From contig NC_023758.2 of assembly GCF_000499845.2 (NCBI RefSeq), positions 1,348,811 through 1,412,810 on the forward strand: DNA of 64,000 bases, given 5' to 3'. Position numbers and translations under genes: made by a program. How positions within the stretch are numbered: the first letter of the stretch is position 1; the number at the start of each line of letters is the position of its first letter. This stretch comes from Phaseolus vulgaris. Taxonomy: Eukaryota; Streptophyta; Magnoliopsida; Fabales; Fabaceae. Below the pieces are notes generated by a model, which was not told the origin of the DNA, made no database searches, and saw nothing but the letters and a program-made list of their open reading frames with translations. Positions 38,356 to 50,140 of this stretch are shown here, piece by piece.

Positions 38356-39770
38356 CGCACAAGTTAGCATATGTCACTTAAAAAATATCTTCATTATTGC
38401 ATTAATTAATAACAGTATTTACTTAGTGACGGTTTATTATCTCCAGTCTCACTATTTTAAGTAAATTTAGAGTGAGAAATAAATAATTAGATTGATTTAA
38501 TCATTTTTTAATAGGATGATGAAATTTAAAAAAAATTAACTATAACAAAATAATTAAAATTTGATAAAGTTGAATAAACTAATATTCTTGAAAGCATGTG
38601 ACTTCTGAAGTTATATCATGGACATAGATCCGTCTCTGGAGGATAAAAAAATCTTCAGCAAGCGAAAGGGAATTGGCTGATTCAACGGTCATTTTCTCTA
38701 CTAAAGCTAAGATCAATTATGATTCAATTTCATGGTATCTTGTTGATAAGTAATAATGTATAATTTCATTATGAAATGAAATGAGAAAATTCATTACGAA
38801 ATATGTGAGTTTTTTTTTCTCAACGTATAAAAATGGTAAAAATTATAAAATTAGCAATGAAAAATATTAGTCTATAAAACACAATTAATTGTTTAGTTCT
38901 TTAAAATTACAAATGCAAAATATTGTACTCTTTAATTTTTTAAATTTACTCACATACACTTGAGAGAGAAATAATTCAAAAGCTAATTGAAAGTTTGAAA
39001 TATAAATGGTAATTGAAAATTGAAAACTGAAAATTATTAAATTAGTTTGTTGAATTATAAGTTTTTGGTAAAATTAGCTGTTTATAGAATAAAAATGACT
39101 CATGTAAAAAGATGTTTATATGATTTTTTATATAGTTTTTTTTATTGGTAAAACATATGTTGAGTAACTTATCTCAGTTTTATTAATTAAGAGCACAGAG
39201 GACTATCATAAGTCATTCATAAAAAATGGCATAAATTAAACCTTTAAATGAATAATGATAGAACGCCATTAAACAAAAAAATAAAATAAATAGTTAAGTT
39301 TAAATGATAAATAATAAAATATTTGAGAGTTAAAATGGGTAAAAGAGAATATTTCATATGAAATAAATGATATTTTGCTTTTTGTTAAAATAATTTCTAG
39401 CAAATACATATACTTAATTTTAACAAGGACAAAATAAAAAAAGTGAATTATTTTGTAAACAATAACTATTAATACTTTTTAAATATGTTGTGTAGGAGTA
39501 AAAAGTTAAAGCTAATTAAACATGTTATTTATTAAAGACGGTTTTTGTCAGTTTATTTTACCAAATTCTTGAGGTTAAACAACTTTGCATGTGAAGTATG
39601 AGTTGCCATGAGATGGGTGAGAGTGACTTGATAGGTTGGAACACTTATTGAGTTATGATTGAAGTTAATGGAATTATGAAATGATAGAAGATGAATGGAG
39701 AGAAAGATTTAGCACCTACACTTGTATAAGTCATGGTTTAATGGGATCTGGAAATAATTATGTCAATCAT

Positions 39771-39810
39771 TTCTTTGTTTCAAAGCTAATTTCTTTGTTT
39801 CAAAGCTAAT
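39771..39810. repeat. Perfect 20-bp tandem duplication
   Basis: TTCTTTGTTTCAAAGCTAAT occurs twice in a row at 39771-39790 and 39791-39810. It is isolated and probably a replication-slippage product. Confidence 0.9.
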
Positions 39811-40484
39811 GCCAATAAAAAATAAGGGCAGAAAATACCATCAAAACAAAATGTATAATAATTTAAATTTTTGTCTCATTTATTGTGTCCTTAATTAGTC
39901 TTGTAGAGAAGGTAACTTATCTCTATATCCGGTTACAGGATTCAATTTTTTTTACCTAAAATCAGAAATATAAATTTTAAATATTAAACCATATTAATTA
40001 AGATTAAAATGATAATACATAATTAATTATGGCTTATAAATATATTTTTCACTATGGGTATAGAGATTCAAATTGAATGCTCTATTTTGTGATCATTTAC
40101 GCTTCGAATGGGAATAATTTTGTTCACAGTAGGATAAAGTAAAATACTATCGTGATTTGTGTTCCAATTTTCAATTGGAAAAATCAAAACAACCTCTTCT
40201 TTAATTCTCTTTCGACACTGTGCCGAAAAAATTCACCTAAAAAAATGTTAGAAAATTTTGTAAACCTTAAACCCTCTTCTAAATTCTTCTTTGATGCTTT
40301 CTCTCCAAAGAGTCTCGGCATATAAACATAGCCACCACTTGAGATAGTAAAAAGAAACATAAGCGAAAAGAGAAGAGGTACAAAGAAAAGATATATGTAA
40401 TTAAGTGAATTCCACTTGAAAAATCCATTTTTTTTTATTTCGGAACAGCAAGATGGCAAGACCAAGAAAGAGGGCAAGAATGAA

Positions 40485-41494
40485 AGTGCTTTACTTCTTG
40501 CAATACTCGGTTTTGGGTCTTGCAACACATGGTTACCAAATGCTAACTAAGCTCAACCTCAACCCCAACTCTACTAGTTGAATTTTGTTGATAAGGCGAA
40601 TCCTCGAGTAGACTGATTGAATTTTTGCTGATCAATTGAATCCCAAGCTTGGCTATTTGAATTTTTTTGATCAACCACGTCCTCATATTGGCTGGTTGAA
40701 TTTTGCTTATCACTGGCACACCATCATGTCGACTAGTTGAATTTTTGTTTATCAGTTGTGCCCCAACTCGATTGGTTGAATTTTGCTAATCAGTCGTGCC
40801 CCCAGCTCGATTGGTTGGATTTTGCTAATCAGTCGCACCCCATTTTGCCTGGTTGGATTTTGTTGATCAATCGCACCCCTAACTTGGTTGGTTGAATTTT
40901 TCTGATCAGTCGTGCACCCATCTTGACTTCCGTATCTTTATAAACATAAAAATTTACATTTTGTTATTTTGAGATTGTAAAATTTGGAAGTTAAAATGTT
41001 TTTAGGAGTGTGCAACATTTCAGATTGTACAATTCAAAAGTCCTTTTTGCTACTGAATTATATAATTCAAAAGTCATTTTTGGATTGCAATGACTTTTAT
41101 CATATTAGTTTTTTCTTCAACAGTACTCGTCATCGAGAAGAAAATCGCCACTAACACTGAACTCTTCGTCAACAATGTTGTCGTCTTCATTGTTGTCACG
41201 ACTTTCGATAAAAAGGTCACGAGAATCGAATGCTACTTAATCACCACTTGTCCATTTTTTTGACATAAAATGTAATTATTTTTGGTTTCCATATGACACT
41301 ATTGTGCAATTCAAAAGTTAAAAATAACTCAAATTTTGCAATTTTAAAGCTTTTTCCTAAGAAAAAATGACTTATGATTTATGTGATTCGTAAAACACTT
41401 TTGATTTCTAAAATACAATATGAAAAAGGAAAAATGAGAATTTTCATATTTATGTGAGTGCAGAAGAAATGCTAGGAGGTGCAGGAAGAAATGC
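40485..41494. mobile_element. Possible relative of the 25.1 kb TIR element
   Basis: GGTGCAGGAAGAAATGCC at 41478-41495 matches the right terminus of the 25.1 kb element. AATTATATAATTCAAAAGTC-type palindromic phrases at 40975-41100 and 41280-41420 match its internal arrays. The left end is unclear; GCTTTACTTCTTGCA at 40488 is a weak candidate. Inside lie the 40-bp minisatellite and a short acidic minus-strand frame at about 41115-41260, rich in D and E and broken by a stop. Confidence 0.35.
40576..40926. repeat. Minisatellite of about nine degenerate 39-45 bp units
   Basis: Each unit opens GTTGAATTTTGCTGATCAG (with variants) and closes with a TCGTGCCCCCAACTCGATTG-like half. Unit starts fall near 40576, 40617, 40656, 40697, 40736, 40775, 40814, 40852 and 40891. 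Units 5-8 are the most alike, which suggests recent expansion in the right-hand part. The array is less AT-rich than its surroundings. Confidence 0.85.
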
Positions 41495-41959
41495 CTTCTT
41501 ATTCGTTCTGAATCCAAGACCCATACAAACCCAATAGTCAGCTACGTTGGGCCTTACTTTTCCTTTTCAGTTTCTTTATGATAGTTTTTTCAGTTTTTTC
41601 CCTTTTTCTGTTTTTGGTAATTTTGGCTCGTTGACTGCTACAATTTTTTTTAGAATATTTTGGAGTACAGAACCCCTTAACTCATTATGACAGTTAACTA
41701 CATTAAAAAAATCCGGTGTGTTCGGAAATATCAATAAAACATTACTTATTATTGTTTAGTTTTACACTTTTATTTCCACTGGAGTGGACAAGAGATGCTG
41801 TGATCTAATTAAGTAGAAAAATTCGTTACAAAAATTAAATAGGAATAATTTAGTAAAAATGTAATATCTATTTGTTTTTATAATTTGTGAACTCAGATAG
41901 AAATTAAAAAAGAACCACGTTTAGACCTCTTATTTAAGGAGTAGCACAAAATAGAAGTG

Positions 41960-44287
41960 TTTGGAAGAGATGATGGGGAAGTTCTAAAATGTACAAATTA
42001 TATTATTGTATTAATAGAATAGTTGCTCAGAAGCAGAGCGTGAGAAACCCTAGAATGAATGAGAAGAAAACGAAATAGAGAGAAGAGATATTCTGAGAAT
42101 ATTATTGTATTGTGTACTGTGAAAGACAATTACGAAATGTGTATATAAAATAGAAAAGCAAAAGAAATGGGCCCAGAGAAAGGGAGCCCAATACCAAAGC
42201 GGTAATAAAAATTAAAAAGGCCAATAATAATACTAACACCCCCTCAAGCTGGGAATAAATTTTCTTCATTCCCAGTTTGGATTTGATAGCTTTGAAGATG
42301 GAAGGAACAAGGGGTTTTGTGAAGATGTTTGTAGTTTACATAGAAGAAGAAACAAGAAGTAATTTTAGAAGATCGACATTGAGCTTTTCCTTGATAATGT
42401 GACAATCAATCTCAATGTGTTTTCTTCTCCCGTGATAAACCCGTTTAAAGGTAATCTGGATTGCTGACTGATTGTCACAATATAAGGTAGCTAGTGCAAT
42501 GTAGGGAATGCCAAGATCTTGAAGAATATATGTGAGCCACTGAAGTTCACAGTTGTTATTGCAAGAGCTCTATACTTTCAAAAGAGCTTCTAGAAATAGA
42601 TTGTTGCTTTTGGGACTTCCATAAGATAAGAGACTCACTTACAAAAACAGAAAAATCAGTTACAAAATTCCTTGATTCAAGACTAGTGATCCAATCTGAG
42701 TTACTATATGATACCAGAACCAAGATTACTCTTAGGATACCTTAAAATACGAAATGCGGCTTGTTGATGATTTTTGGTGGAAACAAAGACAAACTAGCCG
42801 AGATTGCTGACACTAAAGGCAATATTTGTAGTACAAGAACTACTTAAAGTAAAAGGAAGTTTCTTCTTTTTGACACGATGACAAATGTCACAAACATTCA
42901 ATTTTTTAACAAAAATATAAGGGTATTGAGTTCTCAAAACATTCAATCATTTATCTGAAATATGTCATATTCTACAATGTCACATATTTATGTTCTTAAC
43001 AATATAATTGAAAGAAATAACCATATATTGTGTAGCAGTATTTCTAAAAATAGAAGATTAAAAAATGTACAAGCCAACTTTAGCATTAACTAAACCAATT
43101 TTATCTTTGGTTTGATTGTCCTATATCACACAGTTGGTGGAGGAAAGAATCAAGGTTTGATTGTCCTATATCACACAGTTGGTGGAGGAAAGAATCAAAT
43201 TGCAGTTGAGATTAAAAAATAAATTTTAGGTGGAGATAAGATTAAAAGCAAATTGAGGAACATACAAGACATTAGTGAGATACAATATGTGATTAAAAAC
43301 AATGGTTATGTAAAATTTAGCGAACTCATGATGACCATTTGGTAAACTTATTAGAACTGGTTTAATGTTTTTATATGAAATAAATTCTGATAAAGAAATG
43401 CACACATGATTATTGACTTCTGGATCTAAAATTCAGTAATTTTTAGTATTATTTAAACTATTTAAAGCAAAGATATTGCCAGTTGGAGACTGCTCTAACA
43501 TTTTGTGAGTGGACTCAACGGTAAAAGATCCCACCTGGTTCACTTGAACTTGGTTCGCAGAATTGTTGCTTGTATTTTGTTTGAACAAATCAGACAATAC
43601 TTGATATTATTGTGCTATGAGACGGAAATCTCTACTTTCCTGTCCTTTTTCACATCGCTCAGAAAAAACTTCATCAAAAATAACAAAAATATTAATATGA
43701 TCGTTTTACTATCATAGAATATGTACCTAGGAGGATACTTGTGCTTTTTGTAACAAGTATCAATGCTATGACCGCTTCTACCATAGTAAGTACACAATTT
43801 TCAATTGTTGTTGGATTTATAAGTCTTATTTTCTTGACTAGGAAAACAAATCTTAAAAAAAAGCATTTTAAGTATGGTCATTTTCCCTACAAAAGGTGAA
43901 TATCACGGAAGCATAATTGCGAATAGAATTAGCATTGTTAACATTGGTTACTAAAAAATTGCTAGCCAGTTGGTGTTCTTGTTGAGCTACATGAGAAAAA
44001 AAACTAGTTATAGGTGGTATGGGTTCCTAAAGAAGCACATTAGACCTCATATTGTGATATTGATAATTTAACCCACGTAGGAATTGCATAGCCTAATCTT
44101 CACACTTTCGTTGACTAATAATAGAAGCAACAAAATAAGAACATTTTGTTTGATGGATGCATACATGAATGGTTCTAAAATTTTCTAATTCATCCCAAAT
44201 TATTTTAAGTTTAGTAAAATATTTAGTGACACATAAATCCCCTTGACTTAAAGAAGCAACTTCCTAGTTGTAAATAAAAAATTCTAA
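41960..44287 (-). mobile_element. Internally deleted Ty1/copia retrotransposon
   Basis: Read on the minus strand, decayed frames appear in copia order. Gag at 44280-43700 includes KLKIIWDELENF, MQFLRGLNYQYHNMRS and a zinc knuckle CTYYGRSGHSIDTC whose second Cys is Tyr. A protease-side piece VPQFAFNLIS lies near 43240. The GAG-pre-integrase VCDICHRVKKKKLPF is at about 42900-42830. RNase H (YCDNQSAIQ, KHIEIDCHIIKEKL) is at 42480-42350, then a PPT-like GCTTGAGGGGG and an LTR opening TGTTAGTATTATTATTGG at 42238. Integrase and most of the reverse transcriptase are missing, with the join near 42800. Stops such as the one after SQRKCED show it is inactive. The far LTR edge is approximate and the 5' LTR is not seen. 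Confidence 0.8.
43109..43198 (-). repeat. 45-bp perfect tandem duplication inside the copia protease region
   Basis: GGTTTGATTGTCCTATATCA... is repeated exactly with a 45-base period (43109-43153 and 43154-43198). It keeps frame but lies in an already broken frame, so it is probably post-insertion slippage. Confidence 0.9.
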
Positions 44288-46395
44288 GATCAAACAGTTT
44301 CACACACAAACGAACCTTCCTTTCAACCCTGACAATGATGAATAAAAAATTTATTGAAAATCTTTTGTGGCGAATCTGGAGCTCAAATCTTAGCCAAAAC
44401 TCAATACACACAATGACGAATGTCTGGTAAAATTTTCAGACCAAAAGACCTAAGGAATATGTCGTAGTAAGACCCAGACCGAGAGTGAACAAAATTGGTT
44501 TTCCGAAAACAAAATGTCCTGGGTTTTCTTCCCTATATCTCCTTTTTGTGATTTATTTGTGGATGTGCCGCCTTCGCATGGTGCAAACAGCACATGAAAG
44601 TACTTGTGTGAATTTTTTAACACAATTTTTCAACACAGAATAAAATTGCAGAAAGTATGGCAAATTTCACAAATTATGCTAGAGGATATCCTTGGTTTTT
44701 CACAAAATTTCAGAAAAATTGTCCTGGAATAATTTTTTCCTGAAAATCCACGTAAGAATCTGGACTGAATTTGGGACAAAACGCGACAAATTTGACGTCA
44801 AACAGATGAGTATTCACCTAGAAAAAAGATCAAACAGTTTCACACACAAACGAACCTTCCTTTCAACCCTGGCAGTGATGAATAAAATATTTATTGAAAA
44901 TCTTGTGGGACGAATCTGGTATTCAAATCTCAGCCAAAACTCAATACACACAATGACGAATGTCTGGTAAAATTTTCAGACCAAAAGACCCAAGGAATAG
45001 GGCGTAGTAAGACCCAGACCGAGAGTGAACAACACCGTTTTCCGAAAACAAAATGTCCTGGCTTTTCTTCCCTATATCTCATTTTTTTGATTTGTTTATG
45101 GACGTGCCTCCTTCGCAGAGTGCAAACAGCACATGAAAGTACTTGTGTGAATTTTTCAACACAGAATAAAATTGTAGAAAGTATTGCGAAATTTCACAAA
45201 TTTTGCTAGAGGATAGCCATGGTTTTTCACAAAATTTCAGAAAAATTGTTCCGGAATAATTTTTTCCTGAAAATCCACGAAAGAATCTGGACTGCATTTG
45301 GGACAAAACGCGACATATTTGACGTCAAACAGATGAGTATTCACCTAGGAAAAAGTGCAAACAGTTTCACACACAAATGAACCTTCCTTTCAACCCTAGC
45401 AATGATGAATAAAAAATTTATTCAAAATCTTGTGGGACGAATCTGGGGCTCAAAACTCAGCCAAAACTCAATACACACAATGACGAATGTCTGGTAAAAT
45501 TTTCAGACCAAAATACCCAAGGAATAGGGTGTAGTAAGACCCATACCGAGAGTGAACGAAACCGGTTTTCCAAAAACAAAATGTTCTGGCTTTTCTTCCC
45601 TATATCTCTTTTTTGTGATTTGTTTATGGTCGTGCCTCCTTCGCAGGGAGCAAACAGCACATGAAAGTAGTTGTGTGAATTTTTCAACACAGAATAAAAT
45701 TGTAGAAAGTATGGCGAAATTTCACAAATTTTGCTAGAGGACTGCCTTGGTTTTTCACAAAATTTTAGAAAAATTGTCCCGGAATAATTTTTTCCTGAAA
45801 TTCCATGTAAGAATCTGGACTGAATTTGGGACAAAACACGACAAATTTCAGGTCAAACGGATGAGTGTTCACCTAGGAAAAAGATCAAACAGTTTCACAC
45901 ACAAACGAACCTTCCTTTCAACCCTGACAGTGATGAATAAAAAATTTATTGAAAATCTTGTGGGACGAATCTTTGGCTCAAATCTCAGGAAAAACTCAAT
46001 ACACACAATGACGAATGTCTGGTAAAATTTTCATACCAAAAGACCCAAGGAATAGGCTGTAGTAAGACCCATACCGAGAGTGAACAAATTCGGTTTTCTG
46101 AAAACAAAATGTCCTGGCTTTTCTTCCCTATATCTCTTTTTTGTGATTTTTTTATGGACGTGCCTCCTTCGCAGGGAGCAAACAGCACATGAAAGTAGTT
46201 GTGTGAATTTTTCAACACAGAATAAAATTGTATAAAGTATGGCGAAATTTCACAAATTTTGCTAGAGGATTGCCTTGGTTTTTCACAAAATTTCAGAAAA
46301 ATTGTCCCGGAATAATTTTTTCTTGAAATTCCACGTAAGAATCTGGACTGAATTTGGGACAAATCACAACAAATTTCAGGTCAAACGGATGAGTG
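44288..46395. repeat. Four-copy tandem satellite, unit about 528 bp (khipu-like length)
   Basis: The phrase CAAACAGTTTCACACACAAA marks copies at 44291, 44831, 45358 and 45886, spacing 540, 527 and 528. Copy 1 is longer because AATTTTTCAACAC is duplicated once. The array ends at GGATGAGTG at 46395, so the last copy lacks about 20 bases. Each copy gives similar open frames on both strands (a minus-strand frame of 125 residues in copies 3 and 4, a plus-strand one of 92 in copies 2 and 4), but copy 2 breaks the former and no domain is recognisable. The period equals the length reported for the Phaseolus khipu subtelomeric satellite. Identity with khipu is inferred from length only. Confidence 0.85.
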
Positions 46396-46416
46396 AATAA
46401 CGCTTATGAGCGTATT
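46396..46416. repeat. Near-palindrome at the satellite edge
   Basis: AATAACGCTTATGAGCGTATT is an imperfect inverted repeat that starts on the base after the last satellite unit. It could mark a recombination or insertion boundary. Confidence 0.5.
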
Positions 46417-49339
46417 ACTTAATTCTTAATGGCGATTTAATATTACTAACCTTGATTTGAACATTAATAGATTAAGTGTGTTAGTTGGTTGTCCATCTGT
46501 GCAGGTCTCGATCAGCTCGGTCAAGAAAACTGAGTCATGCCAGTACAATAATGAAAGAGTGAGACAGAATGGAATATAAATGAAAAAAATTGCACTCGAA
46601 ATTGTTTGTTTAATCTACTACTAATAACCTTTGGTTTCAGCATTATTATTTTCGGTAATCATATTATTGATTCGCAATATGATTGGCTTATCTATGATAA
46701 ATTTGAATTGGAGAATTTGATTAGTAAGTGGAATATTACTTTTCATTCAACCCTATGTTTTTTATGCACAATTTGAGCATTATGAAATGGTAGTCGTGGA
46801 TCGAATATCCAATCCATGTGGGACCGAAGAACAGCACAACACAAGCCTGTGCAACTCTGACTTTTACCCTTTACTAGCAAACCCATAGGACCCACCGCTC
46901 CATACAAATGCACCTTTCTGCCCCGGCAACGCGTGCTTCCATTCCACCTCCGTCACTCAATTTCCCTACAATTTTTATAACCTTCTTCTACTGCATAAGA
47001 GCCGCAACCTAACAACCATGTGCTCACCTTGATAAGACAAACCAATGCATACACCTCATTCTACCTCTATGGACTTAATGCATATGCATGTAACTTCCTT
47101 TGTTTATGTAAACCATATATACTCTTGTGTATTATATATAGTTTAGCATTTACCACATTAACTTAACTCATCACACACATGGCCAATTGCGTCTACAATC
47201 ATTGCGCTGTGTCTTTTGCTATAATCATGTCAAACACCATATTTCATGCACCTATCTTACACAGTCAGTGCAGCTACTAAACATTCATGAATCATAGTAA
47301 TTCAATGCAATGGAAATAAATAGTGTTAGGAATAATGTGAGTACGAGTCTAGTAGAAACTTATTACCTCATGTTTTTGAGAGTTGAAGTTGACATCAATA
47401 TTGGCATAGTTTCTTGGGTTTACTTACTTATAGTCATTAATGCCGAATCTCACTCGTGAATTCCCTTAAAAGAAAGACCCAGCAGAGACAGAAGAAATCA
47501 ATGATGCCATAAACCTTAAACCTATAATTTCTTGTCCCTTTTCAAGTAGTTAGCAAGTAATCGTACGGTCAGGATCTACTTGTCAATGGCAATCGAAAGA
47601 GATGTATATGCAACACGCTTGGGTTTCAATTTGTTTATTATTACTATAATTGAGATCTGCAATACAAAAAGTAAGGTGCATGTGATTCACCTCAGCAGAC
47701 TAAGCTGCTCTATTCATGATTTGTCTGGAGTAAACCAATGCCTTGCGATTCTAAACAATTGCATATATAAAAAAACTAATAAGACTAATGGAGTATAATT
47801 TAATATAACCGCATTGCTGGACGTGTCTCATGTGTCAGGTATTTCATCCATGAAAATTGAATTGCACTGGCCAAGGTGCTGGGGTTTGTTTGGCGTGCCT
47901 CAAACCTCATGCAAATAGCACTTTGATTTCCGTGAGTGTTTTTGAGAAAAATCTTAAATTTCAGTTGTGTTTGTAGTATTATATTTAATCTCCAACAGTG
48001 TCCTCTGACGATTCTGATATTGGAGTGTAAGAAAAGAGTGTCACAGTGTTTCTCTAATAAACAAGGTTGTCGCTGAAGTAGTAGCGAAAGGAGTATCCTC
48101 TTGCCTTTGCTTGAGAGACTTTTTCTTCTTCTTGTCTTCATATACAGGGCAGAAAGTGCTGTGATATCTTGGGTTCATTCTCACAGGTTAGAGGCTAGAT
48201 TCTATTTCATACAACTTTTTGCATTAGAATATCTGAATCTGTGCCTGTTAATTTTGCTTTGATTAGTAGAATAATCTCATGAAATTAATTAATCCAATGT
48301 TCATGATAGAAGTTCTGTTTCGTATTCTTTTTGAATCTCACCTGCTGATTGTGAAACTAACAACGTCTTTTCGTTCCCATTGGCCATAGTAAGTATTGAG
48401 TTTTTTCCATGTGCATGGCACAAATGAGAGTGGGAATGTTAGTTTGTTTTAATTTGATTGTTAGAATTTTTATTATGTCATTGGTATGATAGTTTAAATT
48501 TAGGTTGTAACGTTAGATTGGAGCGTGAGTAAATAACAAGCTAAGCTTCCCGTGGAAATCTCAAAGGTGAAATTTGCTGTCTCGGACGAGGAATATGGTT
48601 TTGTATCATGCAAGGCATAACCTTTTTTTTATTTTGGTTTCACGGGAATAAGTTACGAACCTTTAACTCGTGATATAGAAAAATTCTATTGTTATTTGTT
48701 AAACTTTCAGAAAAAGGTTTCATAAAGAAAAAAAAATACTACTGTGAACAGAAACAGGAAATTAATGTTGGTAGCAGTACGAAGATAATTGAGTGAAAGG
48801 AAGTGCTGGGGCTAAAATGTCAAGTGTATAGGTTTCTGTTGGATCATGACTCTTTTCTCTTAACTCGTTCAACAAGGAGTCATGGATTACTATTTAAAAG
48901 TATTGAGATTTATTTTTAAGAGATTTTGAGGTAACTAAAGCATGGTGATGGAACTCTAATCACAACGTATTGCCAGGAAAAAAAGATGGAACTCTAATGA
49001 TATTACACTAAGCAGTTTTAAACGGGACACAGGAAAAAAAGAGAAAACATTGCTTTTGTTATGTATTTAAATATTGCAGCAATTGGAAGGATACTAATGT
49101 GAATAATGATATCATGGTAGGAAAATTCAACAAAAAGAGGTATCCCGAGAATATTTTTTTATTTATTTTTGTTGGTGAGAGATAAGCAATGGAAGTTGAT
49201 GCCATCATTTTGTATTAGGCTTCAAGGCTACTTTTGTACAGAAAAACATTTTTCATTGATCAAACTACCTTCTAAGTTGATCTTTTCCTCATTTCAGCTG
49301 AACTGTGGTTACTAATATTAATGTGGTGATACCATAAAA
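46417..49339. other. Intergenic interval; likely promoter and leader of the 49.3 kb gene
   Basis: No independent gene is supportable. The segment 46790-47170 is less AT-rich, with CCGGCAACGCGTGC and TTTTTATAACC, and looks like promoter DNA. The stretch 47980-48190, followed by CTCACAGGTTAGAG, could hold a leader exon for the gene at 49340, but no splice partner can be fixed from sequence alone. The 113-residue minus-strand frame at 47800-48141 has no family motif. Confidence 0.35.
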
Positions 49340-50049
49340 ATGCATTCTGAACATTCCAACATAAAGAGTTTAGTTAACTTTATTAAAGAAGCTGAACAAA
49401 TCTCCATGGAGAAGCTTATTAGGCCTTGTGACAAAGAATACATGCGGATGACAATGCTAAAACACCAAGACACTTTCAACGAACAGGTATTATATTTTTT
49501 CTTAGTGTTCCTTTGAGCCATTTGTTCTCAATCAGCTTCATTAGAGCATTGAGTGCCCTGAAATGTGAACAGGTGTATGAACTTCACCGTTTGTATGGGA
49601 TTCAGAAGATATTGATGAAAAATACGGAAGCCAACAGAGGTATTGAAGTAAACCAACGAGGATGGAACTTAAAAAATGTGATTAGTCTAACTCAAAATGG
49701 TTATCATAAAGGTGCACTGAAAAATCCTAAATTGAAATTTGATCTTGAAATGCCTGCTACTGAGGACACTGAAGAATCTGACAGCAATGGAGTTCCAGAG
49801 ATTATAAACGAGACCGGGATTGAGCTGACACTAGGCCCTTCATGTTACAATCGTAAGAAAGTGGAGACGTCGCTAGCTTCAGATTCAGCACATAGATTTT
49901 CTTCTTCTTCTACTGGATCCAGCCTTATAAACAAGACAAGATTGAAGACCCATCATAGCAGTCATTTAACTATAGAAGAATTAAAGTGGAGGTATAATTG
50001 GTCTTGTCCAAGTGCCACATTCAACCACTGGGTGTCAAAGTGGAATTAG
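49340..50049 (+). CDS. DUF863-like small plant protein, apparently frameshifted at its C-terminus
   Basis: The function is not known. Two exons, 49340-49486 and 49573-50049, join in phase across an 86-base GT-AG intron to give 207 residues. The N-terminal half has MLKHQDTFNEQ joined by splicing to VYELHRLYGIQKILM, the motif (TFxxQVxELHRLYxxQKxLM) of DUF863 and related short plant proteins. GIELTLGPSC follows at mid-protein. After HLTIEEL the frame runs into a tail ending HWVSKWN and stops at 50049. One base further along, the next frame reads SGGIIGLVQVPHSTTGC and ends QPPWILQVLSLNTT at 50140, a C-terminus typical of the family. A single extra A in the AAA at 49983-49985 would explain this. 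It may be a real mutation, an allele or a sequence error. Confidence 0.75.
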
Positions 50050-50140
50050 AAACAGTTATGATATTGAAGAACAATCAAAAGAAGAGAGATCGAAACAGCC
50101 ACCTTGGATTTTACAAGTGTTGAGCCTGAACACGACCTAA

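Larger units (their letters stand above)
31461..41950. other. Gene-free interval with MITEs, LTR pieces and a minisatellite
   Basis: No host gene is supportable. Open frames at 34.1, 36.3-36.8, 37.4-37.8 and 40.2-40.5 kb are hydrophobic or low in complexity without domain signatures. The identified repeats at 32.8, 34.3, 36.1, 38.0, 39.8, 40.5 and 41.5 kb are listed separately. I see nothing else in 31.5-32.8, 33.2-34.3, 34.7-36.0, 36.9-37.9 and 38.4-39.7 kb beyond AT-rich DNA. Confidence 0.55.

Noticed and set aside
40184..40528. 114-residue minus-strand frame
   Set aside because: It is hydrophobic, low-complexity and without any family signature; probably chance in AT-rich repeat DNA.
44692..46025. 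Repeated 92-residue plus-strand frames as a tandem gene family
   Set aside because: They follow from conservation of the 528-bp satellite DNA; copies break the frames and no domain is present.
44288..46395. The tandem repeats as a CRISPR-like array or rDNA spacer
   Set aside because: The units are about 528 bases and contiguous without spacers, and no rRNA sequence adjoins; satellite DNA fits better.
47800..48141. 113-residue minus-strand frame
   Set aside because: No motif, and it lies where a leader of the plus-strand gene at 49340 is more likely.
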